A stretch of 39,302 nt of DNA from Candidatus Segatella caccae. GTDB lineage: Bacteria > Bacteroidota > Bacteroidia > Bacteroidales > Bacteroidaceae. The notes beneath the pieces are model-generated. The model did no database searches. It worked only from the letters and a program-made list of their open reading frames with translations, and had not been told where the DNA came from. The DNA is taken from assembly GCA_900556395.1 (NCBI GenBank), contig USOQ01000017.1, positions 1 through 39,302 on the forward strand, in the 5' to 3' direction. Position numbers and translations under genes: made by a program. This document shows positions 8,803 through 17,723 of this stretch, piece by piece; positions within the stretch are counted from its first letter, which is position 1, and each line of letters begins with the position of its first letter.

Positions 8803-10134
8803 TTATAGTTGTCTTGCGAGAGTTTTGAATTGTTCACCTCTGTCTTCCATGTTCTTGAAAAGATCGAAGCTTGCACAGCAAGGACTTAGCAGAACGGTAT
8901 CGCCTTCTTTTGCCATTTTGTGGCAAGCTGCAATACAGTCTTTCATGCTGTGGGTGTCGCATACCGGAATGCCGAGATGGTCGAAAGAGTCGTGCAATTT
9001 TTGGTTGTCAGCTCCTAAGTATACCAGGCCTACGCACTTTTCTTTTACCAATTCGGTGATGTGGCTATAGTCATTGCCCTTGTCTTTACCTCCTAATATC
9101 AAGATTGTAGGAGTCTTCATACTCTCAAGTGCATACCAGCAAGCGTCTACATTGGTGGCCTTAGAGTCGTTGATATATTGCACACCATTCACCTTGCACA
9201 CTTTCTCCAGGCGATGCTCCACACCGGGGAAGTCGCCTAAGCTCTTGCGAATTGTAGCTTTGTCTATTCCTGCAATATGGCATGCGAGCCCAGCAGCCAG
9301 ACTGTTGTAGATGTTGTGTTTGCCTGTCAGACTCAATTCGTCTTCGCGCATGGTGAAAGATGAAGGGTAATCGAGCTGGTAATTGCCATTTTCGATGTAT
9401 CCTACGCAGCCGTCTTCTTTGTTTTCGGCGAAGGGGCATACTTTCGACTTCAGATTGTATTTCCCAATCTCTTTCTTGATGATAGGATCGTCATTCCAGT
9501 AGATAAAGCAGTCCTCTTCTGTCTGATTCTGCGTGATGCGCATCTTGGCATCTGTATAGTTCTGCATACAGAAGTCATATCGGTCGAGGTGGTCGGGAGT
9601 GATGTTGAGCAGAATGGCGATGTTGGCTCGGAACTTGTACATATTATCGAGTTGGAAGCTACTCAACTCAATGATGTAATACTTGTGGGGCTCTTCTGCA
9701 ACCTGTAAAGCCAAACTGTTTCCGATGTTGCCTGCCAAGCCTGCATCTATTCCGGCAGCCTTGAAGATGTGATATATGAGCGACGTTGTCGTTGTCTTGC
9801 CATTGCTACCAGTGATGCATACCATCTTTGCATCGGTGTATCGTGCTGCAAACTCTATCTCGCTGATGATAGGAGTGCCTTGTGCCATGAGTTTCTGAAT
9901 CATGGGAGCCTCCTTAGGAATGCCAGGACTCTTGATGATTTCGTTGGCATTCAGAATCTTTTCTTCAGTGTGATGTCCTTCTTCCCATTCTATCTGGTGC
10001 TCATCGAGCAGTTTCTTGTATTTGTCTTTGATTTTTGACATGTCGGATACAAAAACGTCGAATCCCTCTTTCTTGGCGAGTACAGCGGCTCCTGCACCGC
10101 TCTCGCCAGCACCTAAAATTACAATTCTACTCAT
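8803..10134 (-). CDS. murD: UDP-N-acetylmuramoyl-L-alanine--D-glutamate ligase
   Basis: MurD adds D-glutamate to UDP-MurNAc-L-Ala with ATP. The product has 443 residues. It has the Rossmann-like N-terminus IVILGAGESGAGAA, the P-loop GSNGKTT (109-115), NITPDHLDRY in the central domain, and the C-terminal segment NDSKATNVDA that binds substrate in MurD enzymes. It sits 12 bases after mraY, and a purine-rich 73-base gap separates it from the ftsW start. Confidence 0.97.
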   Translation of the reverse strand: MSRIVILGAGESGAGAAVLAKKEGFDVFVSDMSKIKDKYKKLLDEHQIEWEEGHHTEEKILNANEIIKSPGIPKEAPMIQKLMAQGTPIISEIEFAARYTDAKMVCITGSNGKTTTTSLIYHIFKAAGIDAGLAGNIGNSLALQVAEEPHKYYIIELSSFQLDNMYKFRANIAILLNITPDHLDRYDFCMQNYTDAKMRITQNQTEEDCFIYWNDDPIIKKEIGKYNLKSKVCPFAENKEDGCVGYIENGNYQLDYPSSFTMREDELSLTGKHNIYNSLAAGLACHIAGIDKATIRKSLGDFPGVEHRLEKVCKVNGVQYINDSKATNVDACWYALESMKTPTILILGGKDKGNDYSHITELVKEKCVGLVYLGADNQKLHDSFDHLGIPVCDTHSMKDCIAACHKMAKEGDTVLLSPCCASFDLFKNMEDRGEQFKTLARQL

Positions 10135-10146
10135 TTGGTTTTATTT

Positions 10147-11415
10147 TTATCTAATCTTCAATGTTATAATTGTCATGGCTGCAAGTATGATGGTGATAAT
10201 CCAGAAACGGATGGTTATTTTCGATTCGTGGATAGCGCCATGTGGCTTTTTGATAAGATACTTGCATTCTGGATCGAGCTGGCAATCCTGCGTTCTGAAA
10301 TTGTCGTGTATAGGAGTACGCTTAAAGATACGCTGCTTGATACCTTTGCGTTTGCCCAGTTTGTAATAGTACACCTGTACGATGACGCTGAGGCTCTCTA
10401 CAAAGAAAATGCCGCAGAGGATGGGCAACATCAACTCTTTGTGGATGATGATGGCGCCCACTGCAATGATACCTCCGATAGTCAGCGAACCTGTGTCGCC
10501 CATGAATACCTGAGCGGGGTAAGCATTGTACCACAGGAAGCCGATGAGTGCACCAATAAACGCACAGAAGAAGACTACAAGCTCTTCTGAACCAGGGATG
10601 TACATGATATTGAGATAAGCTGCGTATTGAATGTGCGAGGAGACGTAGGCAAAAATACCTAAGGCAACACCAATGATGGCAGAGTTGCCTGCACACATAC
10701 CATCCATACCATCGTTGAGGTTGGCACCATTGGAGACAGCTGTTACTACAAAGATGGTCATGAGAACAAAGAGAATCCATCCTGCGGCAGTCTTATATTT
10801 CCCGCAGAATCCCATGATACGCGAATAGTCCAGATTGTGTCCTTTGATAAACGGAATGGTTGTCTTAAGCGACTTGGTAGATTCGGCTCGGTGTTTTACC
10901 ACCATTTCTTGACCTTGGCGCTCGATGGCTAAGTTTTCGTTCATCTTGACATCGGGAGAGGCCCAGAGTACCAACCCCACGATGAGTCCGATACCCAATT
11001 GTCCTACGATTTTATATTTCCCTTTAAGACCCTCCTTGTCGCGCTTGAAGATCTTGATGAAGTCGTCCATTCCTCCTAAGAATCCCAACCAAACGGTTGT
11101 GATGAGCATTAAGATCAAGTAAATGTTGCGAAGTCTACCCAGTAGGAGAACGGGTATTAATATAGCCATGATGATAATGATGCCACCCATCGAAGGAACG
11201 CCAATCTTCTTAACACCGAAGGGGTCGATGGAAGCATCACGTTGAGTCTCAGTTATCTGCTTGCTCTTGAGATATTTGATGAATTTTTCACCAAACCATG
11301 CAGAGATAACTAAAGATAAAATAAGGGCTAAGAGGGCTCGGAAAGAAATGTAGCCCCACATATGGGAACCAGAGATGCCCCATTGCTCTAAAAATCTAAA
11401 GAGATAGTATAACAT
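10147..11415 (-). CDS. mraY: Phospho-MurNAc-pentapeptide transferase MraY
   Basis: MraY transfers phospho-MurNAc-pentapeptide to undecaprenyl phosphate, making lipid I at the inner membrane. The product has 422 residues, with about ten transmembrane helices. Signature segments are TPSMGG-like (GVPSMGGIIII), LGFLGGMDDFIK with the acidic pair, and NGANLNDGMDGM in place of the common NLTDGLDG. An inserted soluble stretch of about 60 residues (roughly 150-210) lies between the DDFIK segment and the NLNDG segment. Such an insertion is usual in Bacteroidota and explains the greater length relative to the ~360-residue E. coli enzyme. Confidence 0.97.
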   Translation of the reverse strand: MLYYLFRFLEQWGISGSHMWGYISFRALLALILSLVISAWFGEKFIKYLKSKQITETQRDASIDPFGVKKIGVPSMGGIIIIMAILIPVLLLGRLRNIYLILMLITTVWLGFLGGMDDFIKIFKRDKEGLKGKYKIVGQLGIGLIVGLVLWASPDVKMNENLAIERQGQEMVVKHRAESTKSLKTTIPFIKGHNLDYSRIMGFCGKYKTAAGWILFVLMTIFVVTAVSNGANLNDGMDGMCAGNSAIIGVALGIFAYVSSHIQYAAYLNIMYIPGSEELVVFFCAFIGALIGFLWYNAYPAQVFMGDTGSLTIGGIIAVGAIIIHKELMLPILCGIFFVESLSVIVQVYYYKLGKRKGIKQRIFKRTPIHDNFRTQDCQLDPECKYLIKKPHGAIHESKITIRFWIITIILAAMTIITLKIR

Positions 11416-11489
11416 TTTCTTTTTTTGTTTTTGTCAAGAGTGATAGAATGAATCCTCTATTTGTTTAGAAACTTACTCTTGCTGATTTT

Positions 11490-12950
11490 TTATTTGTTCT
11501 CTATACCGAAGATGTTGCGAATCACCTCCTTGTCATCAAAGTGATGCTTCACGCCCTTGATTTCTTGATAATCCTCGTGACCTTTACCAGCAACAAGGAT
11601 TACGTCACCTTTTTGAGCCATCATACATGCTGTGCGTATTGCTTCCTTACGATCAACGATGCTGATGACCTTCTTCATCTGTTGTGCGTTGAGACCAGCC
11701 AGCATGTCGTTGATGATTTCTTGTGGCTCCTCGAAACGGGGGTTGTCGCTGGTGATGATAACCTTGTCGCTCTGTTTTACAGCTTCTTGTGCCATAAGAG
11801 GACGCTTGCCTTTGTCGCGATTTCCACCAGCACCACAAACGGTGATGACTTCTCCCTTGCCATTGAGAACCTCATGGATGGCGTTGAGCACGTTTTCGAG
11901 AGCATCGGGGGTGTGGGCGTAGTCAACGATGGCAGTATAACCCTCGGGTGACTGGATGGGCTCCAGTCGTCCGTTCACGCTGTGTAGCGTGCTTAATACC
12001 ACAAGTACGTCTTCTGGTTTCTTGCCCAACATGATGGCTGCACCATATACAGCGAGCAAGTTGGATACATTGAATTTGCCAATAAATTGTACACCTACCT
12101 CACGGCCATCAATATCTAAGTACATTCCACCGAAATGGCACTCTAAGATTTTGGCTTTGAAGTCGGCCATACTGCGTGTAGAGTATGTTTTAATGGTAGC
12201 CTTGGTGTTTTGCACCATGACCATGCCGTTCTTGTCGTCAGCATTTGTGATGGCAAAGGCTGTCTTAGGGAGCTCGTCGAAGAATGCTTTCTTGGCATTG
12301 CGATAGTTCTCGAATGTCTTGTGATAGTCGAGATGGTCGCGTGTCAGATTGGTAAAGATACCGCCAACGAAAGTAAGACCGCCAATACGTTTTTGAGCTA
12401 TGGCATGTGATGAACACTCCATAAAAGCATATTCGCATCCTGCCTCTACCATCTTACTCAACAGAAGGTTGAGTTCTATAGGGTCGGGAGTAGTATGGTC
12501 TGCAGGGATAGCTTCGCCCTCGATGTAGTTGCATACTGTTGATAGCAAACCGCATTTGTGACCAAACTTGCGGAACATATTATATAATAAGGTGGCAATG
12601 GTAGTCTTACCATTTGTTCCTGTTACGCCGACCAGCTTTAACTTTTTGGAAGGCTCACCATAAAACAGAGTGGCGACTTTGCCTACAGCGTCTTCTGTAG
12701 ATACTACTTTCACATAGGTAACGCCCTCTGCCTTTTCTTCGGGTAACTCTTCGCAAAGAATAGATTTGGCGCCTAACTCAATCGCTTTGGGTATGAATTT
12801 GTGTCCATCTACCTGCGTTCCCCTCATGGCAACGAACAAATGGCTATCTTTGATTTTTCGAGAGTCAATGTTCACTCCTGTAACCTCGGTCTCAACATGG
12901 CCTACAATCTCGATAGGCTGAATGTTCTTGAGTAAATCTTGTAGTTTCAT
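11490..12950 (-). CDS. murE: UDP-MurNAc-tripeptide synthetase MurE (meso-DAP type)
   Basis: MurE adds the third residue of the stem peptide. The product has 486 residues. It has the P-loop GTNGKTT (111-117), the lysine expected to be carbamylated in NAKKAFF (around 220), and the C-terminal specificity motif DNPR at 402-405. DNPR is the motif of enzymes that add meso-diaminopimelate; lysine-adding enzymes have a different sequence there. The cell wall is therefore predicted to be A1-gamma meso-DAP type. murF is not adjacent, as is common in Bacteroidota. A 74-base gap separates it from mraY. Confidence 0.96.
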   Translation of the reverse strand: MKLQDLLKNIQPIEIVGHVETEVTGVNIDSRKIKDSHLFVAMRGTQVDGHKFIPKAIELGAKSILCEELPEEKAEGVTYVKVVSTEDAVGKVATLFYGEPSKKLKLVGVTGTNGKTTIATLLYNMFRKFGHKCGLLSTVCNYIEGEAIPADHTTPDPIELNLLLSKMVEAGCEYAFMECSSHAIAQKRIGGLTFVGGIFTNLTRDHLDYHKTFENYRNAKKAFFDELPKTAFAITNADDKNGMVMVQNTKATIKTYSTRSMADFKAKILECHFGGMYLDIDGREVGVQFIGKFNVSNLLAVYGAAIMLGKKPEDVLVVLSTLHSVNGRLEPIQSPEGYTAIVDYAHTPDALENVLNAIHEVLNGKGEVITVCGAGGNRDKGKRPLMAQEAVKQSDKVIITSDNPRFEEPQEIINDMLAGLNAQQMKKVISIVDRKEAIRTACMMAQKGDVILVAGKGHEDYQEIKGVKHHFDDKEVIRNIFGIENK

Positions 12951-12987
12951 ATTCTGTTTCTTTGAATTTGCTATACATTATTATATA

Positions 12988-15147
12988 TTATAGGTCTAGC
13001 ATGAGTGTGCAGACCTGTCCCTTTTGGATGCGAGTGCCAGGCACTAAGCTCTGCTTTACCACTTTTCCACGACCATAAATCTTGGTCTTTATACCTCTGC
13101 TTTCCATCATAAAGATGGCGTCTCTTGCTCCCATACCTGAGACATCAGGAATAGCATTCTTACTATACTGTTTCTCCTTGATGAGCCTTACCTTCTTTTG
13201 ACCTTCCTTTTCTGCCTTTCCCCATATCGGGTTGCCGTTCATGTAGCTGCCCGACCAGGATGTTGATGTTGGGATGCCTAAGTGTGTCAAGACATAGTCG
13301 GCAGCCATCACGTTACCCGTTTTTACATCGGGAAGGAAGATAGACGTGGAGTCGCAAGCATCTTTCACGTCGAGTTTCAGGCTCTGAGCCATGATGCCTT
13401 CTGCTATCTCGTGGAAGACTTTTCCACTCATCATGCCACCTGATGCAGGAAGTCCTGACTTTTGGATGCAGACGATGCAACTATATTGAGGAGCATCGGC
13501 AGGGAAAAAGCCTGCAAAGCTGACAAGATAGTTGGTGCCACCACTTTTGTATCCTCCTGCACCCTTAGATATTTGGGCAGTACCTGTCTTGCCTGCTACT
13601 TTGAAGTTGGGCGAGCCTGCTGTACGTCCCAGACCTACACTGACCACTTGCTCCAGAATAGTCTGCATCTCTTTGATGCTTTTCTCTTTAGCTATCTGTG
13701 GACGGATGACTTCTACAGGGAACTCTTTGATGGTCTCGCCATTCTTTACTACTTTGGTGACAAAGCGAGGCCGAACCATCTTACCATTGTTGGCAACAGC
13801 GTTGTAGAAGGTAAGTGTACTGATAGGTGGTACCTGGGTTTCGTAGCCGATACTCATCCAGGGTAGGGCAGTCTTACTCCAATTGACATATTGCCCACGG
13901 CTATTCTTGCGGGGCATGCGGATGATAGCTGGTGTAGAACCCACCAAAGGAATCTTTAGGTTATCTCTTAGTCCGAGACGCTCTATACCCTTGATAAACT
14001 TTTCTGGATTCTTGCGGTAATGGTCGTCTATGATGCGACTAACACCAATGTTGGAACTGTACCATAGCGTCTGCGGCAGTGTGAGCATTCCATAGCCGCC
14101 TTTGCGCCAGTTGTGGTCCTTCATGTCTCTACCATACATATTCCAAACGCCATTACCTGTCTCTACTCTGCACAAGGTGTCGACTACACCATCGTCCAGA
14201 GCTACCAACAGAGATGCGGGCTTGAATACCGAGCCAGGTTCCAGCAAATCGCTTACTGCGTGGTTTCTTACTTCTCTATATTGCCCGTCTTCACATTTCT
14301 CTAAGTTGACAATGGCTTTAATGTCTCCCGTCTGAACTTCCATGACGATGGCTACACCCACGTTACCATTGATGTCTCTTAACTCTTGCTCTAACGAACG
14401 TTCTGCCAAGTCTTGCATACTCACGTTGATGGTGGTAACAATGTCGGCACCATCAATAGGCGGTGTGTCGGTGATGCTAAGGTATTTGTTGAGTACCTTT
14501 TTGCGTTGTACGAGACCATTGGTGCCTCTCAAGATAGAGTCGTATGACAGCTCCAGTCCGAAGCGGGCAGTGTCTTTTGCACCAAACATAGCACCGATGG
14601 TGCGGCCTGCCAGTTCTCCAAATCCACGTGTGCGGGCATTGTATTCATCCCAATGAAAGCCACTCTTGTATTTTTCCAAGTTGAAAATAGGTAAGGCCTT
14701 CACTTCGGTGAACGTATTGTAGTTGATGCGATATGGGTATATGGACCAGTGACGGCTTTGCTTCTTGCGTCCCTCGTCAAGATGTCGTTTGAATTCTGTG
14801 AATGTCTGACTTGGGAATATCTTATGAAGTCCCATACAGATAGAGTCTTCTTTGACATCCCATAGCGAGTCGTTGCCTGCCTCTTTGAGGGCCTTGAAGT
14901 CCATGAAGAGTTTATATTCTGGTAATGAACTTGCCATGAGTTGGCCGTCGCAACTCAAGATGTTGCCTCGAGTGGGTTTTACCGTTACTGAGTCTTTCTT
15001 CTGACGTTGAGCCACCTTCATCCAATAGTCACGCTTAGCTGTTGCTATGTATATGGATTTTCCAACAATACAGAGGGATAGCAGCGTCATTCCGATGGCG
15101 ATGGCGCTGTATCGTGGTATAACTTTCTTGTTGTCAAATTTACTCAT
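12988..15147 (-). CDS. ftsI: Septal penicillin-binding protein FtsI/PBP3 with one PASTA domain
   Basis: This is the class B transpeptidase that cross-links septal peptidoglycan with FtsW. The product has 719 residues: a membrane anchor at about 14-36, the PBP dimer domain, then the transpeptidase domain with active-site SVFK (306-309), SSN (364-366) and KTG (520-522), all intact. A single C-terminal PASTA domain occupies about 660-719 (IPDVSGMGARDAIFMME and VVKQSLVPGTRIQKGQ). E. coli FtsI lacks PASTA and is shorter (~590 residues), whereas Bacteroidota and Firmicutes forms often carry it. It overlaps the preceding ftsL-like gene by 8 bases. Confidence 0.96.
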   Translation of the reverse strand: MSKFDNKKVIPRYSAIAIGMTLLSLCIVGKSIYIATAKRDYWMKVAQRQKKDSVTVKPTRGNILSCDGQLMASSLPEYKLFMDFKALKEAGNDSLWDVKEDSICMGLHKIFPSQTFTEFKRHLDEGRKKQSRHWSIYPYRINYNTFTEVKALPIFNLEKYKSGFHWDEYNARTRGFGELAGRTIGAMFGAKDTARFGLELSYDSILRGTNGLVQRKKVLNKYLSITDTPPIDGADIVTTINVSMQDLAERSLEQELRDINGNVGVAIVMEVQTGDIKAIVNLEKCEDGQYREVRNHAVSDLLEPGSVFKPASLLVALDDGVVDTLCRVETGNGVWNMYGRDMKDHNWRKGGYGMLTLPQTLWYSSNIGVSRIIDDHYRKNPEKFIKGIERLGLRDNLKIPLVGSTPAIIRMPRKNSRGQYVNWSKTALPWMSIGYETQVPPISTLTFYNAVANNGKMVRPRFVTKVVKNGETIKEFPVEVIRPQIAKEKSIKEMQTILEQVVSVGLGRTAGSPNFKVAGKTGTAQISKGAGGYKSGGTNYLVSFAGFFPADAPQYSCIVCIQKSGLPASGGMMSGKVFHEIAEGIMAQSLKLDVKDACDSTSIFLPDVKTGNVMAADYVLTHLGIPTSTSWSGSYMNGNPIWGKAEKEGQKKVRLIKEKQYSKNAIPDVSGMGARDAIFMMESRGIKTKIYGRGKVVKQSLVPGTRIQKGQVCTLMLDL

Positions 15148-15652
15148 TTTCTGGTACGTTTATGATGTATGGAGGCTGGGTGGCGATGTGCAGAATGCTG
15201 TCTTTGTTGTTTTGCAACATCTTGAGCACATTGCTTTCTCGGCTTCTTTCTGTTATCTGACTACTACTTGATAGGGCCTTGTATTTAGCATTCTGCAGTT
15301 CTTTCTGCAATTTGTCGAGTTCTATAAGGTCCTGTTGTATGCTATATCGGTTGGAGATGTATATGATGATAAAGAACACAACCAGCACAATGAGCCATAT
15401 CTGACGACGTATGACTTGTGCCGTCAAGATGTCTCCACCTAAGATTTTTCTTAGTGTGAAGCTTGACGAGAGTGGTGCTTCGTCTTCGATGGCTTGTTTG
15501 GCGATAGCTTCCTTCAGCGACTCCTCATGCACATCTTCCGTTTGAGGGGCTTTCTGCTCCTGAACTTTGGGGGGCTCTTGGGGCGTAGACATCTCGGTGG
15601 GCTTATTGTCGGCTTTAGCTTCCAAGTCTTCGTTTATGGCTTTTTCTTTCAT
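15140..15652 (-). CDS. ftsL: FtsL-like cell division protein
   Basis: This is a small bitopic protein of 170 residues with a long acidic/proline-containing cytoplasmic N-terminus (1-65), one transmembrane helix at about 84-100, and a periplasmic coiled-coil segment (IELDKLQKELQNAKYKAL, ~110-128) with a short tail. This topology, and the position between rsmH and ftsI, match the FtsL-like protein of Bacteroidota, which should join FtsQ in the FtsQLB-type complex activating FtsWI. Sequence similarity to E. coli FtsL is minimal. It overlaps rsmH by the ATGA-type 4 bases (15649-15652) and ftsI by 8 bases, so translation is probably coupled. Confidence 0.85.
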   Translation of the reverse strand: MKEKAINEDLEAKADNKPTEMSTPQEPPKVQEQKAPQTEDVHEESLKEAIAKQAIEDEAPLSSSFTLRKILGGDILTAQVIRRQIWLIVLVVFFIIIYISNRYSIQQDLIELDKLQKELQNAKYKALSSSSQITERSRESNVLKMLQNNKDSILHIATQPPYIINVPENE

Positions 15653-16566
15653 TTCTTTTCTGCAATTCTTAGTTTGGCGCTACGGCTTCTTGGATTTCTT
15701 TCTTGTTCCTCAGAATCGGGTATGATAACCTTGTTGTTGATGAGTCTGAAAGGAGATTCGATTCTTCCAAAGAAGTCTTGCACAACTTTTCCTTCGGGGT
15801 TTCCTGTTTTCATCACGTTTTTCACGATTCTGTCTTCCAGAGAGTGGTAGGTAATCACCGAAAGCCTTCCGCCTGGCTTCAGAACCTCTGTTGCAGCTTT
15901 GAGCATTTCTCTCAAGGCGTCCATCTCGTGATTCACTTCTATGCGAAGCGCCTGAAATAGTTTTGCCATATCTTTTTTCTCGCGCTCTCGTTTGAAGAAA
16001 GGCTCCACTACCTGTATGAAGTCGGTGGTGGTTTCTATTTTTTTGCTGGCTCTTGCCTTGATGATGGCTCCTGCTATGCGTCTGGCGTTGCGCATTTCTC
16101 CATATAGGTAGAAGATGTCGGCAAGTGCTTCCTCTTCGTATTCATTAACGATATCGGCAGCTGTCTTGCCTGCTCTCTTGTTCATTCTCATGTCGAGCGG
16201 TGAATCGAAACGGAATGAGAAACCACGGCTCTCGTCGTCGAAGTGATGGCTGGATACTCCTAAGTCGGCAAGCAGACCATCAATGCCTTCTACTCCATAG
16301 TAGCGCATCCAGTTCTTTAGGTATCTAAAGTTAGAGCAAACAAAGGTAAAGTGGTCGTTGGGGATGACATTCTGCTCCGCATCGGCGTCTTGGTCGAAGC
16401 TATATAAGTGCCCGTTGCCGGTGATGCGTGAAAGTATCTCCTTGGAGTGTCCTCCTCCTCCGAAAGTTACGTCTACGTAAATGCCTCCTGTTTGTATGGA
16501 CAGACCATCTACGCTTTCTTTCAGCAGTACGGGAACGTGGTATGTGTTGTTGTCATTAAATCGCAT
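15649..16566 (-). CDS. rsmH: 16S rRNA (cytosine(1402)-N4)-methyltransferase RsmH
   Basis: RsmH (MraW) methylates N4 of C1402 in the ribosomal P site using SAM. The product has 305 residues. The N-terminal HVPVLLKESVDGL segment is typical, followed by the SAM-binding motif VDVTFGGGGHSKEIL, YSFDQDADA, the LADLGVSSHHFD loop and the late-domain VITYHSLEDRIVK. It is the first gene of the dcw transcript here. A perfect -7 box lies 30 bases upstream, and mraZ, which often precedes it, is absent. Confidence 0.97.
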   Translation of the reverse strand: MRFNDNNTYHVPVLLKESVDGLSIQTGGIYVDVTFGGGGHSKEILSRITGNGHLYSFDQDADAEQNVIPNDHFTFVCSNFRYLKNWMRYYGVEGIDGLLADLGVSSHHFDDESRGFSFRFDSPLDMRMNKRAGKTAADIVNEYEEEALADIFYLYGEMRNARRIAGAIIKARASKKIETTTDFIQVVEPFFKREREKKDMAKLFQALRIEVNHEMDALREMLKAATEVLKPGGRLSVITYHSLEDRIVKNVMKTGNPEGKVVQDFFGRIESPFRLINNKVIIPDSEEQERNPRSRSAKLRIAEKK

Positions 16567-16595
16567 GTGTACCTATTTAAATAAGAATTCGGGTT

Positions 16596-16603
16596 CAAAG
16601 GTA
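16596..16603 (-). promoter_or_regulatory. Putative dcw-cluster promoter (-7 box)
   Basis: On the minus strand this reads TACCTTTG, a perfect TAnnTTTG, 29 bases before the rsmH ATG. The -33 region is not a clean TTTG. It is the only good candidate for driving the whole 15-kb cluster. Confidence 0.55.
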
Positions 16604-16768
16604 CATAAAAATCCTCAGAACTGTTTACTTTTCCTTGCAAAATTTTAAAAACTTAATAAAATGAGGGTTCTTTTCTTTTTGCTGTGTTCGTTTGATGTCT
16701 TTGCTACTGATATGGCTAAAGGATGCTTATTGCTTAAAATGATAAGCCAAAAGGTATGCAAACTTCTT

Positions 16769-16815
16769 TTTTTTCATCAAAAAACATCATATTTTTATAT
16801 TTTTTCATCAAAAAA
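16769..16815. repeat. Pair of 16-base direct repeats in the dcw/gls divergent region
   Basis: TTTTTTCATCAAAAAA occurs exactly at 16769-16784 and 16800-16815. The start-to-start distance is 31 bases, close to three helical turns, just upstream of the glsA -7 box. The even spacing suggests paired protein sites or intrinsically bent DNA; the function is unknown. Confidence 0.6.
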
Positions 16816-16839
16816 GGCACGTATTTAAAAAAGATGAGT

Positions 16840-16847
16840 TATTTTTG
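16840..16847 (+). promoter_or_regulatory. Putative glsA promoter (-7 box)
   Basis: TATTTTTG matches TAnnTTTG, 29 bases upstream of the glsA ATG. No clear TTTG -33 is present; the repeat at 16800-16815 covers that region. Confidence 0.5.
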
Positions 16848-16876
16848 CACTTACTTTAGGTGTTTTAACAACAAAC

Positions 16877-17704
16877 ATGAGCGAATCAGTAGAGAAAACG
16901 ATTGATATTAGCAAGATTTTAAAGAGCAAGATGGGTGCAAAAGAGAAGTTTGTGCCTTCTTTTCTTGTGTCTTGGCTTAAGAAGACGATTCACGAGGATG
17001 AGGTGAATCGTTTCTTGTGGGAAAGCCGACATCTTGAGGGTACCGAGTGGCTTACCGAATGTGTGAAATATCTCAAGATGAATATCCGATTGGAAGGCGT
17101 GGAGAATCTGCCTGATAAGAATGATGGAAAGTTTTACACATTTGTATCCAATCATCCTTTGGGAGGACAAGATGGTGTGGCACTGGGCTCTATCATAGGT
17201 ACCCATTATGATGGGCGTTTTCGTTATCTTGTCAATGATCTGTTGCTCAATCTGCCCGGTCTTAAGCCTGTCAGCATTGGTATCAATAAGACGGGGCGTC
17301 AGAGTCGTGATTTCCCTCGCATGGTAGAGGCGGGTTTTCAGAGTGATAATCACATGTTGATGTTCCCTGCAGGACTCAATAGTCGTAAGCAGGCTGATGG
17401 TACTATTCGCGACCTGCCTTGGAAGAAGACTTTTATTTCAAAGAGTGTGGAATATCAACGCGATGTTGTGCCGATTCATTTTAGTGGACAGAATTCAGAA
17501 CGTTTCTATCGTATTGCACGTTTTAGTGACAAGTTCTTGCCTTTCAATTTGGCCATGCTTTTCTTGGTAGATGAAATGTATCGGAATGTAGGTAAAGACT
17601 TCCGTATCGCTTTCGGTAAGCCGATACCTTGGCAGACATTCGATAAGAGCAAAACTCCCACTGAATGGGCACAATATGTAAAAGACAAAGTTTACGAATT
17701 ATAG
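16877..17704 (+). CDS. glsA: Lyso-glycine lipid O-acyltransferase (PlsC-like, GlsA/OlsA type)
   Basis: This is a PlsC-superfamily acyltransferase of 275 residues. The active-site block is NHPLGGQDG (H93, D99; an H-x5-D arrangement rather than the standard H-x4-D), followed by FPAGLNSRK (163-171) in the place of FPEGT. In Bacteroides thetaiotaomicron the adjacent pair glsB/glsA makes glycine lipids: GlsB N-acylates glycine with a 3-hydroxy fatty acid and GlsA O-acylates the product. The pairing with the next gene is the main reason for this specific call. A general lysophospholipid or ornithine-lipid role cannot be excluded from sequence alone. It starts the + operon opposite the dcw cluster. 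Confidence 0.75.
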   Translation: MSESVEKTIDISKILKSKMGAKEKFVPSFLVSWLKKTIHEDEVNRFLWESRHLEGTEWLTECVKYLKMNIRLEGVENLPDKNDGKFYTFVSNHPLGGQDGVALGSIIGTHYDGRFRYLVNDLLLNLPGLKPVSIGINKTGRQSRDFPRMVEAGFQSDNHMLMFPAGLNSRKQADGTIRDLPWKKTFISKSVEYQRDVVPIHFSGQNSERFYRIARFSDKFLPFNLAMLFLVDEMYRNVGKDFRIAFGKPIPWQTFDKSKTPTEWAQYVKDKVYEL

Positions 17705-17723
17705 AAAGTTACTATCATAGATT

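Larger units (their letters stand above)
16567..16876. other. Divergent intergenic region between rsmH and glsA
   Basis: These 310 bases are AT-rich and hold no plausible gene. They contain the minus-strand -7 box for the dcw cluster, a plus-strand -7 box for glsA, and a 16-base exact direct repeat. No mraZ remnant could be recognised on either strand. Confidence 0.7.

Noticed and set aside
8730..8876. 49-residue Lys/Arg/Glu-rich N-terminal extension of FtsW
   Set aside because: It overlaps murD, precedes the standard FtsW N-terminus, and is a purine-rich gap that happens to stay open.
11434..11485. Inverted CAAGAGT/ACTCTTG in the mraY-murE gap
   Set aside because: The arms are 7 bases and more than 30 bases apart, with no T run. 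This is expected by chance.
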